Shown here piece by piece: positions 44,235 to 53,025 of a DNA stretch of 64,000 bases. The translations under genes and the position numbers were made by a program. Positions within the stretch are counted from its first letter, which is position 1. Every line of letters starts with the position of its first letter. Below the pieces are notes generated by a model, which saw only the letters and a program-made list of their open reading frames with translations, ran no database searches and was not told where the DNA came from. This DNA is from Phycisphaerae bacterium (GTDB taxonomy: Bacteria; Planctomycetota; Phycisphaerae; Phycisphaerales; UBA1924), in contig BQMO01000004.1 in assembly GCA_022180725.1 (NCBI GenBank), positions 101,108-165,107 of the forward strand. Direction: 5' to 3'.

Positions 44235-47200
44235 TTACGGGCAGGGCGAGCCGCCGACGGCAAGTTCGACGGCCTCGACGTCGAGGCCGTTGGAGGCCCC
44301 ATCCTGATTGAAGTCGGTATCGGACTGGCAGAAGTCGGTGGTATCGCCGCCGACGGCGAGTTCCATGATTTCGACGTCGAGGCCGTTGACGGCCCCGTCG
44401 CAGTTGACGTCGGGGTCGCAGGACGGCCCCGGGTTGCAGGAGCCGTTGAGGTAGGCAATATCGGCGGCGCCGCGGAGGTGCCACGGGGTGGCCGGCTCGA
44501 TGACGGTGGGCGTGCCGGAGGCGAGGTCGAAGTCGTAGATGCAGTGGTAGGGGTAGTAGTTGTTGGCGATGAGGGCGTGGCCGGCTTCGCCGCCGGTGAT
44601 GCAGGCGTCGTCGAGAACGGCCTCGGGCGGGAGCACGGGGCTGAAGGCGATGGGGGAGGGTTGGCGGCCCATGGATTGGGAGTAGGTATGAACGGCGGCC
44701 TGGGGGACGTGGACGGTGATGGCGTTGGAGGCTGGGTTGTAGGAGGAGAGGGCGTAGACGGTGCTGTCGATGGTGAGGCCGTCGGGGTTGGTGCCGTTGG
44801 CGAAGAGCGAGGCGTGAAGGAGGAGCATCTCGCCGGTGCAGGCGCGGCCGAGGGCGTGTGGTTTTTGCGTCGAGAGCGTCCCGGCGGTGGGGCCGAGGGC
44901 GTAGGTTGGATGCGGGACGGCGATGATGGGCACCTGCCCGTCGGGGATGGGCGTGGGTGTGGCGCGCGGGATGCGCGCGAGGACGTTGCGGTTGCAGACG
45001 AAGATGGTGCCGTCAGGCTCGATGAGGATGGAGGCGTAGTGCTCGGTGGCGGCCAGGATGGGGTCGCGGGTGATGAGGGAGCATTGGGCGGTCGTTCGGT
45101 TGTAGCGGACGATGGCCGGGGGGGCGCCGTTGGGGTTGCCTGAGCGGCGCTGGGTCGTAAGGACGAGGGTGCCGTCGATGGGGTCGACGGCGACGTCGCA
45201 GATGTCGGAGTCGTCGAGGCCGATGGATTCGAGATAGTCGTCGAGGCCCGGGGTGAAGGCGACGTCGAGGGTGGCGGGGTTGAACATGAAGGTGGGCGCG
45301 CCGGCGAGCCAGAGGTCGCCGTTGGGTTCGACGTGGATGCCGTACCAGACCTCGGCGCGGGAGAAGTAGGGAACGGGGAGCGGGTCGATACCCGGGCGGA
45401 TGGTCCAGGTGCCGGCGGTGTACCACTTTTCGACGCCGAGGATGAGCGGCTCGGTGGGCAGGGTGGGCATGTTGACGAGGGAAAGTTCGCCGATGATGGC
45501 GTTGCAGTTCATATTGGGCTGGTTGTAGATGGTGAAGTTTTGTGCGCCGTTGATGGGGGCGTTGGGTCGGACGCGGACGGTCACGGGCGGGAGGCCGCCG
45601 GGGGGGATGGACCCGGTGTAGGTGACGAGGCGCATGGCGTGGTCGTAGGAGAAGCCCGCGGGGACGTTGCCGAGGAAGGGCGGGTTGCTGATGATCCAGT
45701 TGAAGGGGAGGTCGAGGGTGATTCCCATGGTTGATTCGGCGGTGTCGCCGGTGTTGGCGATGGTGAGGACGAGGTCGATGTTGGGGGTGCCGCGGACGGT
45801 TTGCATGGGTTCCGGATAGGCGCCGGAACCTTGCGTGAGCGGGCCGATGGCGTTCGGAACGGGGATCGCGGCGAGGGCGGCGGTGATGGTGGGGAGGACG
45901 GCGATGGGGGCGGTGGTGGGGAAGGAGCCGAGGGAGGCGCCGCAGGGGGTTTGGACGACCCAGTTCATGCCGCCGTTGAGGTGCGCGCCCTCGCCGGAGA
46001 TGCTCACGCACGGGGTGATCACGGCGTCGAAGGCGATGGTGGTGGACTGCCAGGGGGCGAGGTTGCCGGTCCATTCGAGGGCGCTGCCGTTGGGGTAGGG
46101 CATGGTGAGGGTGCCCGAGCCGTGGTTGACGAGCGTGGTGAAGGCGGCGGGGTAGCCGGCGTAGCCGGTCCACTTGATGCCGGTGAGTTGTTCGGCGGAG
46201 GTGTTGGTGATGGTCATGACGTGGTGAATGACATCACCGGGGATGAGCGGGGGTGTGCCGACCGGAGTGGATGTGATCGAGCCTGAGACGCTGCCGACGA
46301 CGGGGGCGTAGTTGACGTAGGTGGTGGCGGAGTTGGAGCCGTTGGCACTCGCGCCGGTGGCGGAGATGGAGTAGCTGGAGTTGGTGTAGTACGCGACGTT
46401 GCATCCGGCGCGGACGCGGACGGTGAGGGTCTGAGGTCCGGAGTTGCCGGGCAGGGTGCCGAGGGACCAGTTGACGCGGTTCTGGGCGGCGTTGAAGGTT
46501 CCGCCGTTGGAGGCGCTGATGAAGGTGAAGGCGGAGGGGATGACGTCGGTGGCGGTGACGTTCTGGGCGGCCAGGCCGCCGTTGTTGCGGTAGGTGAGGA
46601 CGTAGTCGAACTCCTGCCGCTGGACGACCAAGGCGGGCGCCGCGATGGAGATGGCGAGGCTGACGATGGGGGGCGGCGGGCACTGGGCCTGTTCGCAGGA
46701 GGCGCCCTGGGTCCAGGTGCCGCCGCACTGGGCCTGGGTGGTGATGACGCACCCGCCGTTGACGCAGCAGGCGCCGGTGGGCGCGCCGACGCAACAGTTG
46801 GCGAGGGTGGCCTGGTAGATGGGGCTGCCGCTGACGAGCATCTGGACGACGATGCCGCCGGGGCCGGCCGAGACAGTGGAGGCAACAGGGAGGATGGCGC
46901 CCGAAAAATCGTTGATGCGCGGACCGAGTTCGTTGGGGACGATCTGGCCGAAGGAGGAACCCTGGCAGAGGTTGATGATGTCGAAATCGCTGTCGGCGGG
47001 GTTGTTGGTGAGGTCGTGCTGGACGAAGGCCTGGAGGCCGCTGCGGCTGACGCGGAGGTTGTTCTGGTTGACGCCGGGGAGGAGGCCCAGGTCGGTGTCG
47101 GCGATGCCGGCGCTGCCCGGAGTGTTCAGGTCGTACCAGCGGAGGAGGGGCATGGCCTGGTTGCTGGGGCTGCACGGGGCGCCCGCGCCGGTGCGGAAGA

Positions 47201-47711
47201 GCATGATGCGTTGGCCGGTGATTGGTGCGGGGAAGGAGGAGGGGGGGACGGCGCCGGTGTCGTAGAAGAGCGGGCCTTGGAAGACGGTGCAGGGGAGGCA
47301 GTCTTCGTGGACGAGGGTCATGGAGCCGAGCGCGTGTTCGAGGCGGTAGACGCGGACCTTCTGGTTCGCGGCGCTGCAGAAGGGTGAGGTGCCGCCGACG
47401 ACGACGAGGAACTCGCGGGTGGGTGAAAGCGCGGTGGTGAAACGGTTGGATTGGATTTCGGGGGGGACAGCGAAGACGAGGTCGACGGGGTCGGAGAGGC
47501 TGGTGGTGCCGTTGCCGTTGACGTCGACGATGACTTCGGTGGCGTTGGGGAAGACCATGCCGCTGGAGCCGTTGGAGGCGGTCCAGTGGGGCGCGAAGGC
47601 GGTGAAGGTGCCTGTCTGGTCGCACTGGGCGAGGGATGCAAGGGGCGAACCGAGGGCGAAGAGGGAAGCCGCCACGAGACCCGGGAGGAATGAAGAACGC
47701 TGACTGGCCAT
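44235..47711 (-). CDS. Large secreted protein with DUF11 repeats and a C-terminal GC-type dockerin module
   Basis: 1158 residues. Signal peptide (about 1-28). An N-terminal region of about 280 residues with propeller-like stretches. A Cys-rich patch (GACCVNGGC ... CGGTW) of the kind seen in planctomycete exoproteins. DUF11/cell-surface repeats follow (about 350-450, YVLTYRNNGGLAAQNVTATD; further repeats to about 700), then a second propeller-like region. The last ~60 residues form two Ca-binding-type loops (DVNCDGAVNGLDVE and DFNQDGASNGLDVE) ending in PCP. This module is nearly identical to the one at the end of the protein at 51.2 kb. Probably surface-bound; role unknown. Confidence 0.78.
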   Translation of the reverse strand: MASQRSSFLPGLVAASLFALGSPLASLAQCDQTGTFTAFAPHWTASNGSSGMVFPNATEVIVDVNGNGTTSLSDPVDLVFAVPPEIQSNRFTTALSPTREFLVVVGGTSPFCSAANQKVRVYRLEHALGSMTLVHEDCLPCTVFQGPLFYDTGAVPPSSFPAPITGQRIMLFRTGAGAPCSPSNQAMPLLRWYDLNTPGSAGIADTDLGLLPGVNQNNLRVSRSGLQAFVQHDLTNNPADSDFDIINLCQGSSFGQIVPNELGPRINDFSGAILPVASTVSAGPGGIVVQMLVSGSPIYQATLANCCVGAPTGACCVNGGCVITTQAQCGGTWTQGASCEQAQCPPPPIVSLAISIAAPALVVQRQEFDYVLTYRNNGGLAAQNVTATDVIPSAFTFISASNGGTFNAAQNRVNWSLGTLPGNSGPQTLTVRVRAGCNVAYYTNSSYSISATGASANGSNSATTYVNYAPVVGSVSGSITSTPVGTPPLIPGDVIHHVMTITNTSAEQLTGIKWTGYAGYPAAFTTLVNHGSGTLTMPYPNGSALEWTGNLAPWQSTTIAFDAVITPCVSISGEGAHLNGGMNWVVQTPCGASLGSFPTTAPIAVLPTITAALAAIPVPNAIGPLTQGSGAYPEPMQTVRGTPNIDLVLTIANTGDTAESTMGITLDLPFNWIISNPPFLGNVPAGFSYDHAMRLVTYTGSIPPGGLPPVTVRVRPNAPINGAQNFTIYNQPNMNCNAIIGELSLVNMPTLPTEPLILGVEKWYTAGTWTIRPGIDPLPVPYFSRAEVWYGIHVEPNGDLWLAGAPTFMFNPATLDVAFTPGLDDYLESIGLDDSDICDVAVDPIDGTLVLTTQRRSGNPNGAPPAIVRYNRTTAQCSLITRDPILAATEHYASILIEPDGTIFVCNRNVLARIPRATPTPIPDGQVPIIAVPHPTYALGPTAGTLSTQKPHALGRACTGEMLLLHASLFANGTNPDGLTIDSTVYALSSYNPASNAITVHVPQAAVHTYSQSMGRQPSPIAFSPVLPPEAVLDDACITGGEAGHALIANNYYPYHCIYDFDLASGTPTVIEPATPWHLRGAADIAYLNGSCNPGPSCDPDVNCDGAVNGLDVEIMELAVGGDTTDFCQSDTDFNQDGASNGLDVEAVELAVGGSPCP

Positions 47712-47855
47712 GGGTCGCCCCTTGCACGCTCGAACCCGACCGGACCCGGAAAGGACGCGCGTCGCACGGTGCGGCGCGTCCGCTCCGGGCCGAGGCCGGG
47801 CTGGACGCTCAGAGGGCGCAGGCGCGTCCCGGGCGGCGCAGCGAAGTTTGGAAGA

Positions 47856-47883
47856 TTGTGAGTGTGGAGGCTCGTGGTAGACT
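47856..47883 (+). promoter_or_regulatory. Promoter of the ECF sigma gene, leaderless type
   Basis: TTGTGA (47856-47861), 16-bp spacer, TAGACT (47878-47883), then 7 nt to the ATG. Confidence 0.55.
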
Positions 47884-47890
47884 GGGGGAT

Positions 47891-48487
47891 ATGGGGACGT
47901 CCTCCTCGGAACACGAATCGGGATTGACGGATCGGCTGTACCGCGAGTTGCGGCAGTTGGCGGCGTGGTACATCGCGGCGGAGGCCCCCGGGCACACCTT
48001 GCAGCCGACGGCGCTGGTGCACGAGGCGTATGTGCGGATCGCGCCCGAGGGTGGGGCGGGGGGGATGGACCACGCGTCGTTCATGGCGGTGGCGGCACGG
48101 GTGATGCGGAACGTGCTGGTGGACCATGCGCGCAAGCATCTGGCGGTGAAGCGAGGTGGCGGCGGAACCGGGGAAAGGGCGGATGGGCCCGGGTGGAGGC
48201 GGGTGCCGATGGAGCGAGCGGAAAACGGGGAGGCAGGCTGCGCCGGGGTGGACATTCTGACGCTGCATGAGGCGTTGGAGCGGCTGGAGCGGCTCTCGCC
48301 GCGGCAGGCACGCGTGGTGGAGGCGAGGTTCTTCGCGGGGCTGTCGGTGGACGAGACGGCGACGGCTTTGGGGGTTTCGTCACGGACGGTGGAGGTGGAT
48401 TGGCGGATGGCGCGGGCGTGGCTCGCGCGCGAGTTGAACTCGACGGGCGAGACGCCGGCGATGGAACAGAAGGATGGCCTGACATGA
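47891..48487 (+). CDS. ECF-type RNA polymerase sigma factor
   Basis: 198 residues. Sigma region 2 spans about 15-85 (LYRELRQLAAWYIA ... LQPTALVHEAYVRI ... FMAVAARVMRNVLVDHAR) and region 4 about 125-185 (RLSPRQARVVEARFFAGLS ... ALGVSSRTVEVDWRMARAWL). The pattern matches the planctomycete-enriched TIGR02999-like ECF group. The stop overlaps the kinase start (ATGA), so the kinase is probably its regulator, as is usual for this group. Longer frames upstream lack sigma similarity. Confidence 0.88.
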   Translation: MGTSSSEHESGLTDRLYRELRQLAAWYIAAEAPGHTLQPTALVHEAYVRIAPEGGAGGMDHASFMAVAARVMRNVLVDHARKHLAVKRGGGGTGERADGPGWRRVPMERAENGEAGCAGVDILTLHEALERLERLSPRQARVVEARFFAGLSVDETATALGVSSRTVEVDWRMARAWLARELNSTGETPAMEQKDGLT

Positions 48488-51198
48488 CGGCGCGCCTGAG
48501 TTCACCGGCGGAGTATGCGAGGGCGGCGGAGTTGTTCGAGCGGGTGCAGGGGCTGCCGCCCGACGCGCGGGAAGCCGCGGTGCGATCGGTCGAGGGGTAT
48601 TCCGCGGCGGAGCGGGACGAGGCGCTGTCGTTGTTGCGGCAGGCGCCGGGGGAGGCGTTTCTCGCGACCCCGGCGGAGACCCGCGCGGTGATGGGACGCG
48701 TGATGCGCGAGGTTGCGGCGGACGATCCGTCGCGGCTGATCGGCACGGTGGTGGGCGCGTTCAAGGTCGAGTCGTTGGCGGGGTTCGGCGGGATGGGGGT
48801 GGTGTACCGGGCGACGGATGTCCGCACGGGGCAGGGCGTGGCGCTGAAGGTGCTGCGCGGGCAGGCGATGAGCGAATCGATGGTGCTGCGGTTTCAGCGC
48901 GAGTCGAAGGTGCTGGCGCGGCTGCAGCACCCGGGGATCGCGCGGGTGCTTGAGGCGGGCACGGTGGGGGACGGCTCGGCCCACCCGTACTTCGCGATGG
49001 AGTTGCTGGAGGGCGCGTCGCCGATCACGCCGTGGGCGCGTGACCGGGGGCTGGACGCGCGGGGCGTACTGGCGCTGATGGCGCGCGTGGCGGACGCGGT
49101 GCACCACGGGCATCAGCGCGGGGTGATTCACCGCGACCTCAAGCCGCAGAACATCCTGGTGACGCCGGAGGGCGACCCGAAGTTGATTGACTTCGGGGTG
49201 GCGTCGGTGACGGACGCGGACGTGTCGTGCGTGACGGTGAGTACGGGGACGGGGGTGCTGGTGGGGACGTTCGCGTACATGAGCCCGGAGCAGTGTGAGG
49301 GTGATTCAGCGTCGATCGACACGCGCAGCGATGTGTATGCGCTGGGGGTGGTGCTGTACGAGATGCTGGCGGGGACGAGGCCGCACGAGTTGGAAGGCCG
49401 ACCGCTGGCGGAGGTGCTGCGGACGATCCGCCGGGGCGCGTCGGCGCGGCTGGAGGCGGTGAGGCCTGAGTTGGCGGGGGACGTGGCGACGATCGTGCAC
49501 AAGGCGATGGACGCGGACCCGGAGCGGCGGTACGCGTCGGCGGCGGATCTGTCGCAGGACATTCTGCGATACCTGGATCATCGACCCATCGAGGCAAGGC
49601 CCGCGGGGGCGTGGCATCGGCTTGGATTGATGTGGCGTCGGCAGCGCGTGGCGGTGTCGGCGAGCGTGCTGGCAGGGGCGTGCGTGGTGGGGGCGGGGGC
49701 GGTGTCGGTCGTGTCGGCGGCGTACGCGCGGGGGGAAGAGGCCAAAGCCAAGGCGGCGTGGGGGCAGGAGGCGCAGGCGCGGGCTCGGGCGGAGCATGCG
49801 ACGATGTTCCTGCGCGGTGCGCTGGGATCGGCGAACCCGTACCAGCCGCGGCATGTAACGCCGGCGCTGCTGGCGTCACGCGCCGACCCGTGGGCGGAGT
49901 GGATGTTCTGCCCGTGGGACTTCGCGAACCCGGACGGGCGGAAGGCGACGGTGGAGGACGTGCTGCTGGCGGCGGGTGGAAAAGTGCGTGCGGAGTTCGC
50001 GGACGATCCGGCATCGGAAGCGGACCTGTCGGAGACGCTCGGGGTCACGCTGTACCGGATGGACCGGTACGAGGAGGCGCGGGTGCTGCTGGAGCGGTGC
50101 CTGGAGATCCGCCTCGCGACGCTGGGGGAGCAGGACGACGCGACCATCCGGGCGATGTGCCGGGCGGGGAACGTGTACGACTCGGTGGACGGGGTGCAGG
50201 CGGTGAAGTGGTATGCGCGGGCGCACGAGGCGTGCGTGGCGAAATGGGGCGCGGTGGACGCCCGGACGCTGCGGGTGCAGCGGATGCTGGGGAACGCGAT
50301 GCATGTCCGCGGCACGGACGGAGCGGCGGGCATGCTGCGCGCGGTGCCGATGCCGTCGGCGGATACGGCGCTGCCGCCGGAGCAACTGGTGCACCTGGCC
50401 ACGGCGGCGATGATGATGTCGGATCGGCGGGAGCCACTGGCGAAGACGATCGCGGAGGAAGTGCTTCGTCGGCTGGAGGCGGGTGAGTGCGCGGGCGACA
50501 TGGCGGCGCGGGTGATGGCGCGGCGGTCGGCGCTGCGGGTGATGTTCGACTTTGCGGGCGATTACCGGGCCTACGCGGCGCACATCATGACCCTGCGGGA
50601 CGAGGCGGCGGAGGTGTTCGGGGCGTGGAGCCCGGAATACATCAACGTGATGTCGGCGCCGATGCTGGCGGGGTTGGAACGCGGGGCGGCGGAGGATGCG
50701 GCGGTGTACTTCGCCCTCGCGACGCGGGCGCAGCACCTGTTGCGCGGGCCGGAGCATTGGGAGACGCGGTCGGCCGCGCTGCGGGCACGGGACGCGATCG
50801 GGCTGGTGGATCCGGGTTCTCCCACGGCGGGGGCGTGCGCGCGCGAGGTGCTGACGGCGACGCGGGAGTTGCCGCAGGGGGTCTCTACGGCCGGGATGAT
50901 CGCGGAATGCATCCTGGCGCACGGCGAACGCGCGGGCGGGAAACCCGAGGCGGGGCTGGATCGGCTTCGCGGAGTGATCGCGCGGGCGGGCGCCCCGCAG
51001 GCGCCGCGCGTGTACCCGCACGCGTGGGTGCGCGTGCAGACGGAGGTGGGGCGGTGCCTGGCGGACCTTGGGCGAGTCGCCGAGGCTCGTCGGGCGCTGG
51101 AGGGAGCGCTGCGCCTGGCGGATGAGATCGACAACGCGACGGAGGCGGAGCGGTGGGCCGCGGGGGCGCGGGCGGTGCTGGATCGTCTGGGGCCTTAG
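48484..51198 (+). CDS. Membrane-anchored Ser/Thr protein kinase with TPR-like sensor region
   Basis: 904 residues. The kinase domain spans about 88-365: glycine loop LAGFGGMGVVY, Lys122, HRDLKPQN (H216, D218), DFG (D236), SPEQ and SDVYALGVVLYEML. A short N-terminal domain of about 85 residues precedes it. One membrane helix follows (about 390-412). A C-terminal part of about 490 residues is helical with tetratricopeptide-like pairs (AEFADDPASEADLSETLGV, RYEEARVLLERCLEIR, RRALEGALRLADEID). All catalytic residues are present. Translationally coupled to the ECF sigma factor; probably converts an external or peptide signal into sigma-factor control. Confidence 0.9.
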   Translation: MTARLSSPAEYARAAELFERVQGLPPDAREAAVRSVEGYSAAERDEALSLLRQAPGEAFLATPAETRAVMGRVMREVAADDPSRLIGTVVGAFKVESLAGFGGMGVVYRATDVRTGQGVALKVLRGQAMSESMVLRFQRESKVLARLQHPGIARVLEAGTVGDGSAHPYFAMELLEGASPITPWARDRGLDARGVLALMARVADAVHHGHQRGVIHRDLKPQNILVTPEGDPKLIDFGVASVTDADVSCVTVSTGTGVLVGTFAYMSPEQCEGDSASIDTRSDVYALGVVLYEMLAGTRPHELEGRPLAEVLRTIRRGASARLEAVRPELAGDVATIVHKAMDADPERRYASAADLSQDILRYLDHRPIEARPAGAWHRLGLMWRRQRVAVSASVLAGACVVGAGAVSVVSAAYARGEEAKAKAAWGQEAQARARAEHATMFLRGALGSANPYQPRHVTPALLASRADPWAEWMFCPWDFANPDGRKATVEDVLLAAGGKVRAEFADDPASEADLSETLGVTLYRMDRYEEARVLLERCLEIRLATLGEQDDATIRAMCRAGNVYDSVDGVQAVKWYARAHEACVAKWGAVDARTLRVQRMLGNAMHVRGTDGAAGMLRAVPMPSADTALPPEQLVHLATAAMMMSDRREPLAKTIAEEVLRRLEAGECAGDMAARVMARRSALRVMFDFAGDYRAYAAHIMTLRDEAAEVFGAWSPEYINVMSAPMLAGLERGAAEDAAVYFALATRAQHLLRGPEHWETRSAALRARDAIGLVDPGSPTAGACAREVLTATRELPQGVSTAGMIAECILAHGERAGGKPEAGLDRLRGVIARAGAPQAPRVYPHAWVRVQTEVGRCLADLGRVAEARRALEGALRLADEIDNATEAERWAAGARAVLDRLGP

Positions 51199-51222
51199 GC
51201 GAGGACACGGAGCAGGACGTGG

Positions 51223-52266
51223 CTAGGGGCAGGGTGCCCCACCGACGACGAGTTCGACGGCTTCGACGTCGGTGCCATTGACAGCGCCGTCCTGGTTGAA
51301 GTCGGGGTCGGGTTGGCAGAAATCGCTCAGGTCGCCGCCGACGGCGAGTTCCATGACTTCGACGTCGACCCCGTTGACGGCGCCGTCGCAGTTGACGTCG
51401 CCGTCGCAGGATGCGCCGAGCGTGAGCACGCCGATGTACTGCGTGGTCATGCCGGTGGCGGTGAGAACGGTGGAGGCGGTGGACCCCGGGGTGAAGCGTT
51501 TGACGGCGGTGCCTTCGGTGAAGAGGACATCACCGTTGGGGAGGATGTGGACGCCGCGGCCGCCGGAGGTGGTGACGTTGTAGTAGGCGACCTGGGCGCC
51601 GCTCTCGGCGTCGTAGCGGTAGATGCCGTGCGGGGAAGTGAACCCGGCGACCCAGACTTCCTGGGCGCCCGCGGGGCCGGTGTTGACGACGACGGCCTGT
51701 TCGGGGAAGCGGATGGCGCCGGCGTGGAAGACGCCGAGGTAAGTGCCGTTCGTGGACCAGCGATCGATGCGGTGGGTGGTGGAATCGGGCACGAGGACAT
51801 CGCCGTTGAGATCGGTGCAGTCGAAGGGGGACGAGGGCGCGGCCCAGTGGGTGATGCGGGTGCCGTCGAAGGCGAACTTGATGACGGCGTTGCCCGGGGC
51901 GCCATTGGCGGTGCCGGCGTTGGAGACGTACACGTGGTCGCCGACGACGCCCATGCCGCGCATGTTGTCGAGCCCGCCGCTGATGGTGCGGATGTACTCC
52001 GGGGTGAGTGAGGCGGAGAAGCAGAAGATGGCGTCGGCGACCTGATCGGAGACCCAGATCTCGTTGCCGACCTGGATGACGTCCTTGGGCGTGTTGAAGT
52101 CCCAGGTGGGTGGGCCGTCGACAAGCCAGTTCTGGTTGATGAGGTTGCCGTCGGCATCGAAGAGCATGATGCGGTCGATGGTTCCCGAGTCGGGGATCAT
52201 GAGGTAGGTTTGGGCGTGGGCGAAGGTGGCGAGGGCGGCGGTGCAAAGGGCGGCGAGATGGCGCAT
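51223..52266 (-). CDS. Secreted NHL/propeller-like protein with C-terminal GC-type dockerin module
   Basis: 347 residues. Signal peptide (MRHLAALCTAALATFAHA). Residues about 20-280 contain six or so repeats of the type found in six-bladed NHL/SMP-30 propellers (VIQVGNEIWVSDQVADAIF, GDVLVPDSTTHRIDRWS, GVHILPNGDVLFTE). The last ~62 residues are the dockerin-like module with loops DVNCDGAVNGVDVE and DFNQDGAVNGTDVE, ending PCP. It has a good ribosome-binding site (GAGGAG) and its own promoter. Exported; probably anchored or assembled through the module. Ligand unknown. Confidence 0.8.
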   Translation of the reverse strand: MRHLAALCTAALATFAHAQTYLMIPDSGTIDRIMLFDADGNLINQNWLVDGPPTWDFNTPKDVIQVGNEIWVSDQVADAIFCFSASLTPEYIRTISGGLDNMRGMGVVGDHVYVSNAGTANGAPGNAVIKFAFDGTRITHWAAPSSPFDCTDLNGDVLVPDSTTHRIDRWSTNGTYLGVFHAGAIRFPEQAVVVNTGPAGAQEVWVAGFTSPHGIYRYDAESGAQVAYYNVTTSGGRGVHILPNGDVLFTEGTAVKRFTPGSTASTVLTATGMTTQYIGVLTLGASCDGDVNCDGAVNGVDVEVMELAVGGDLSDFCQPDPDFNQDGAVNGTDVEAVELVVGGAPCP

Positions 52267-52308
52267 GAGCAGAACTCCTCGAGGTGTGCCCGAATGGGCG
52301 CAGCCCTC

Positions 52309-52336
52309 AGTTTACCGCGGGGAAGACCACGTACAA
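52309..52336 (-). promoter_or_regulatory. Promoter upstream of the propeller/dockerin gene
   Basis: On the minus strand: TTGTAC (52331-52336), 16-bp spacer, TAAACT (52309-52314). The predicted leader is about 37 nt and includes GAGGAG, so this gene has a conventional leader. Confidence 0.5.
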
Positions 52337-52354
52337 GCATCATTTTGATGCGGC

Positions 52355-52966
52355 CTAGCCGCGGACATTCCACGTCAGGCGCGTGGTGTCGGTGAGTTCG
52401 GCGACCTCGGTGGTGTTCATGTAGATGACCAGCGTGCCCGTGGGGACATGGAGGGTGGCGACGCGGCCCTGGTCGTGGGAGGCGGCGGCGGCGCCGAGTT
52501 TGTCGAAGGCCTGGCTCACCACGTCGCCGGCGGGGTCGAACTCCCAGGTTTCTTCGCTGCCGTTGACGTCGAGGGTGGCGGTGAGGGCGTTGGTCTCGTA
52601 GTTGGTGCTGACCATGGGGTCGCCGAGCGGGAAGGCGTCCTTCATGAGGCGCTTCACGTTGGTGAGGATGGTGGAGAGTTCGTTCTCGTCGACGGCGGCG
52701 GGGTTTTTGTAGAAGAAGACGTCATCGGACCAGGGTTCGCCGTCGGGGTTGAGGCCGCCCATGAGTTCGAGGACGCGGGCGTAAGGACGTTTGGCGAAGT
52801 GTTCGTGGTTCTGGCCGCGGCAGAGGTCGAACCAGCCCTTGGGCGGACGGAGAGTGAGGCCGCAGCCCTTGAGGGCCTGGTATTGGGCTTCGCCGGGGCT
52901 GGCCTGCGGGGGCGGGGGCTGGCCGGAGCCTTGGGGGGTTTTTTTGTACGAGAAGGAGAAGTCCAT
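52355..52966 (-). CDS. Conserved-looking cytosolic protein, unknown function
   Basis: 203 residues, no signal peptide or membrane segment. After a Pro/Gly/Gln-rich N-terminal linker, residues about 30-200 look globular (GLTLRPPKGWFDLCRGQ, AFPLGDPMVSTNYETNALTA, TLHVPTGTLVIYMNTTEVAEL). No domain is recognised. A GGAGG ribosome-binding site precedes the ATG. Divergent from the symporter gene with a 59-bp gap. Confidence 0.6.
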   Translation of the reverse strand: MDFSFSYKKTPQGSGQPPPPQASPGEAQYQALKGCGLTLRPPKGWFDLCRGQNHEHFAKRPYARVLELMGGLNPDGEPWSDDVFFYKNPAAVDENELSTILTNVKRLMKDAFPLGDPMVSTNYETNALTATLDVNGSEETWEFDPAGDVVSQAFDKLGAAAASHDQGRVATLHVPTGTLVIYMNTTEVAELTDTTRLTWNVRG

Positions 52967-53013
52967 GCGTGCCTCCGTGTTGTGCACAGCATACCGCGCA
53001 AGAGGCGTGCGAG

Positions 53014-53019
53014 TATGCT
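53014..53019 (+). promoter_or_regulatory. -10 box (TATGCT) before the symporter gene
   Basis: TATGCT, then 6 nt, then the ATG. A second TATGCT on the other strand (52987-52992) faces the divergent gene. Confidence 0.45.
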
Positions 53020-53025
53020 GGACGC

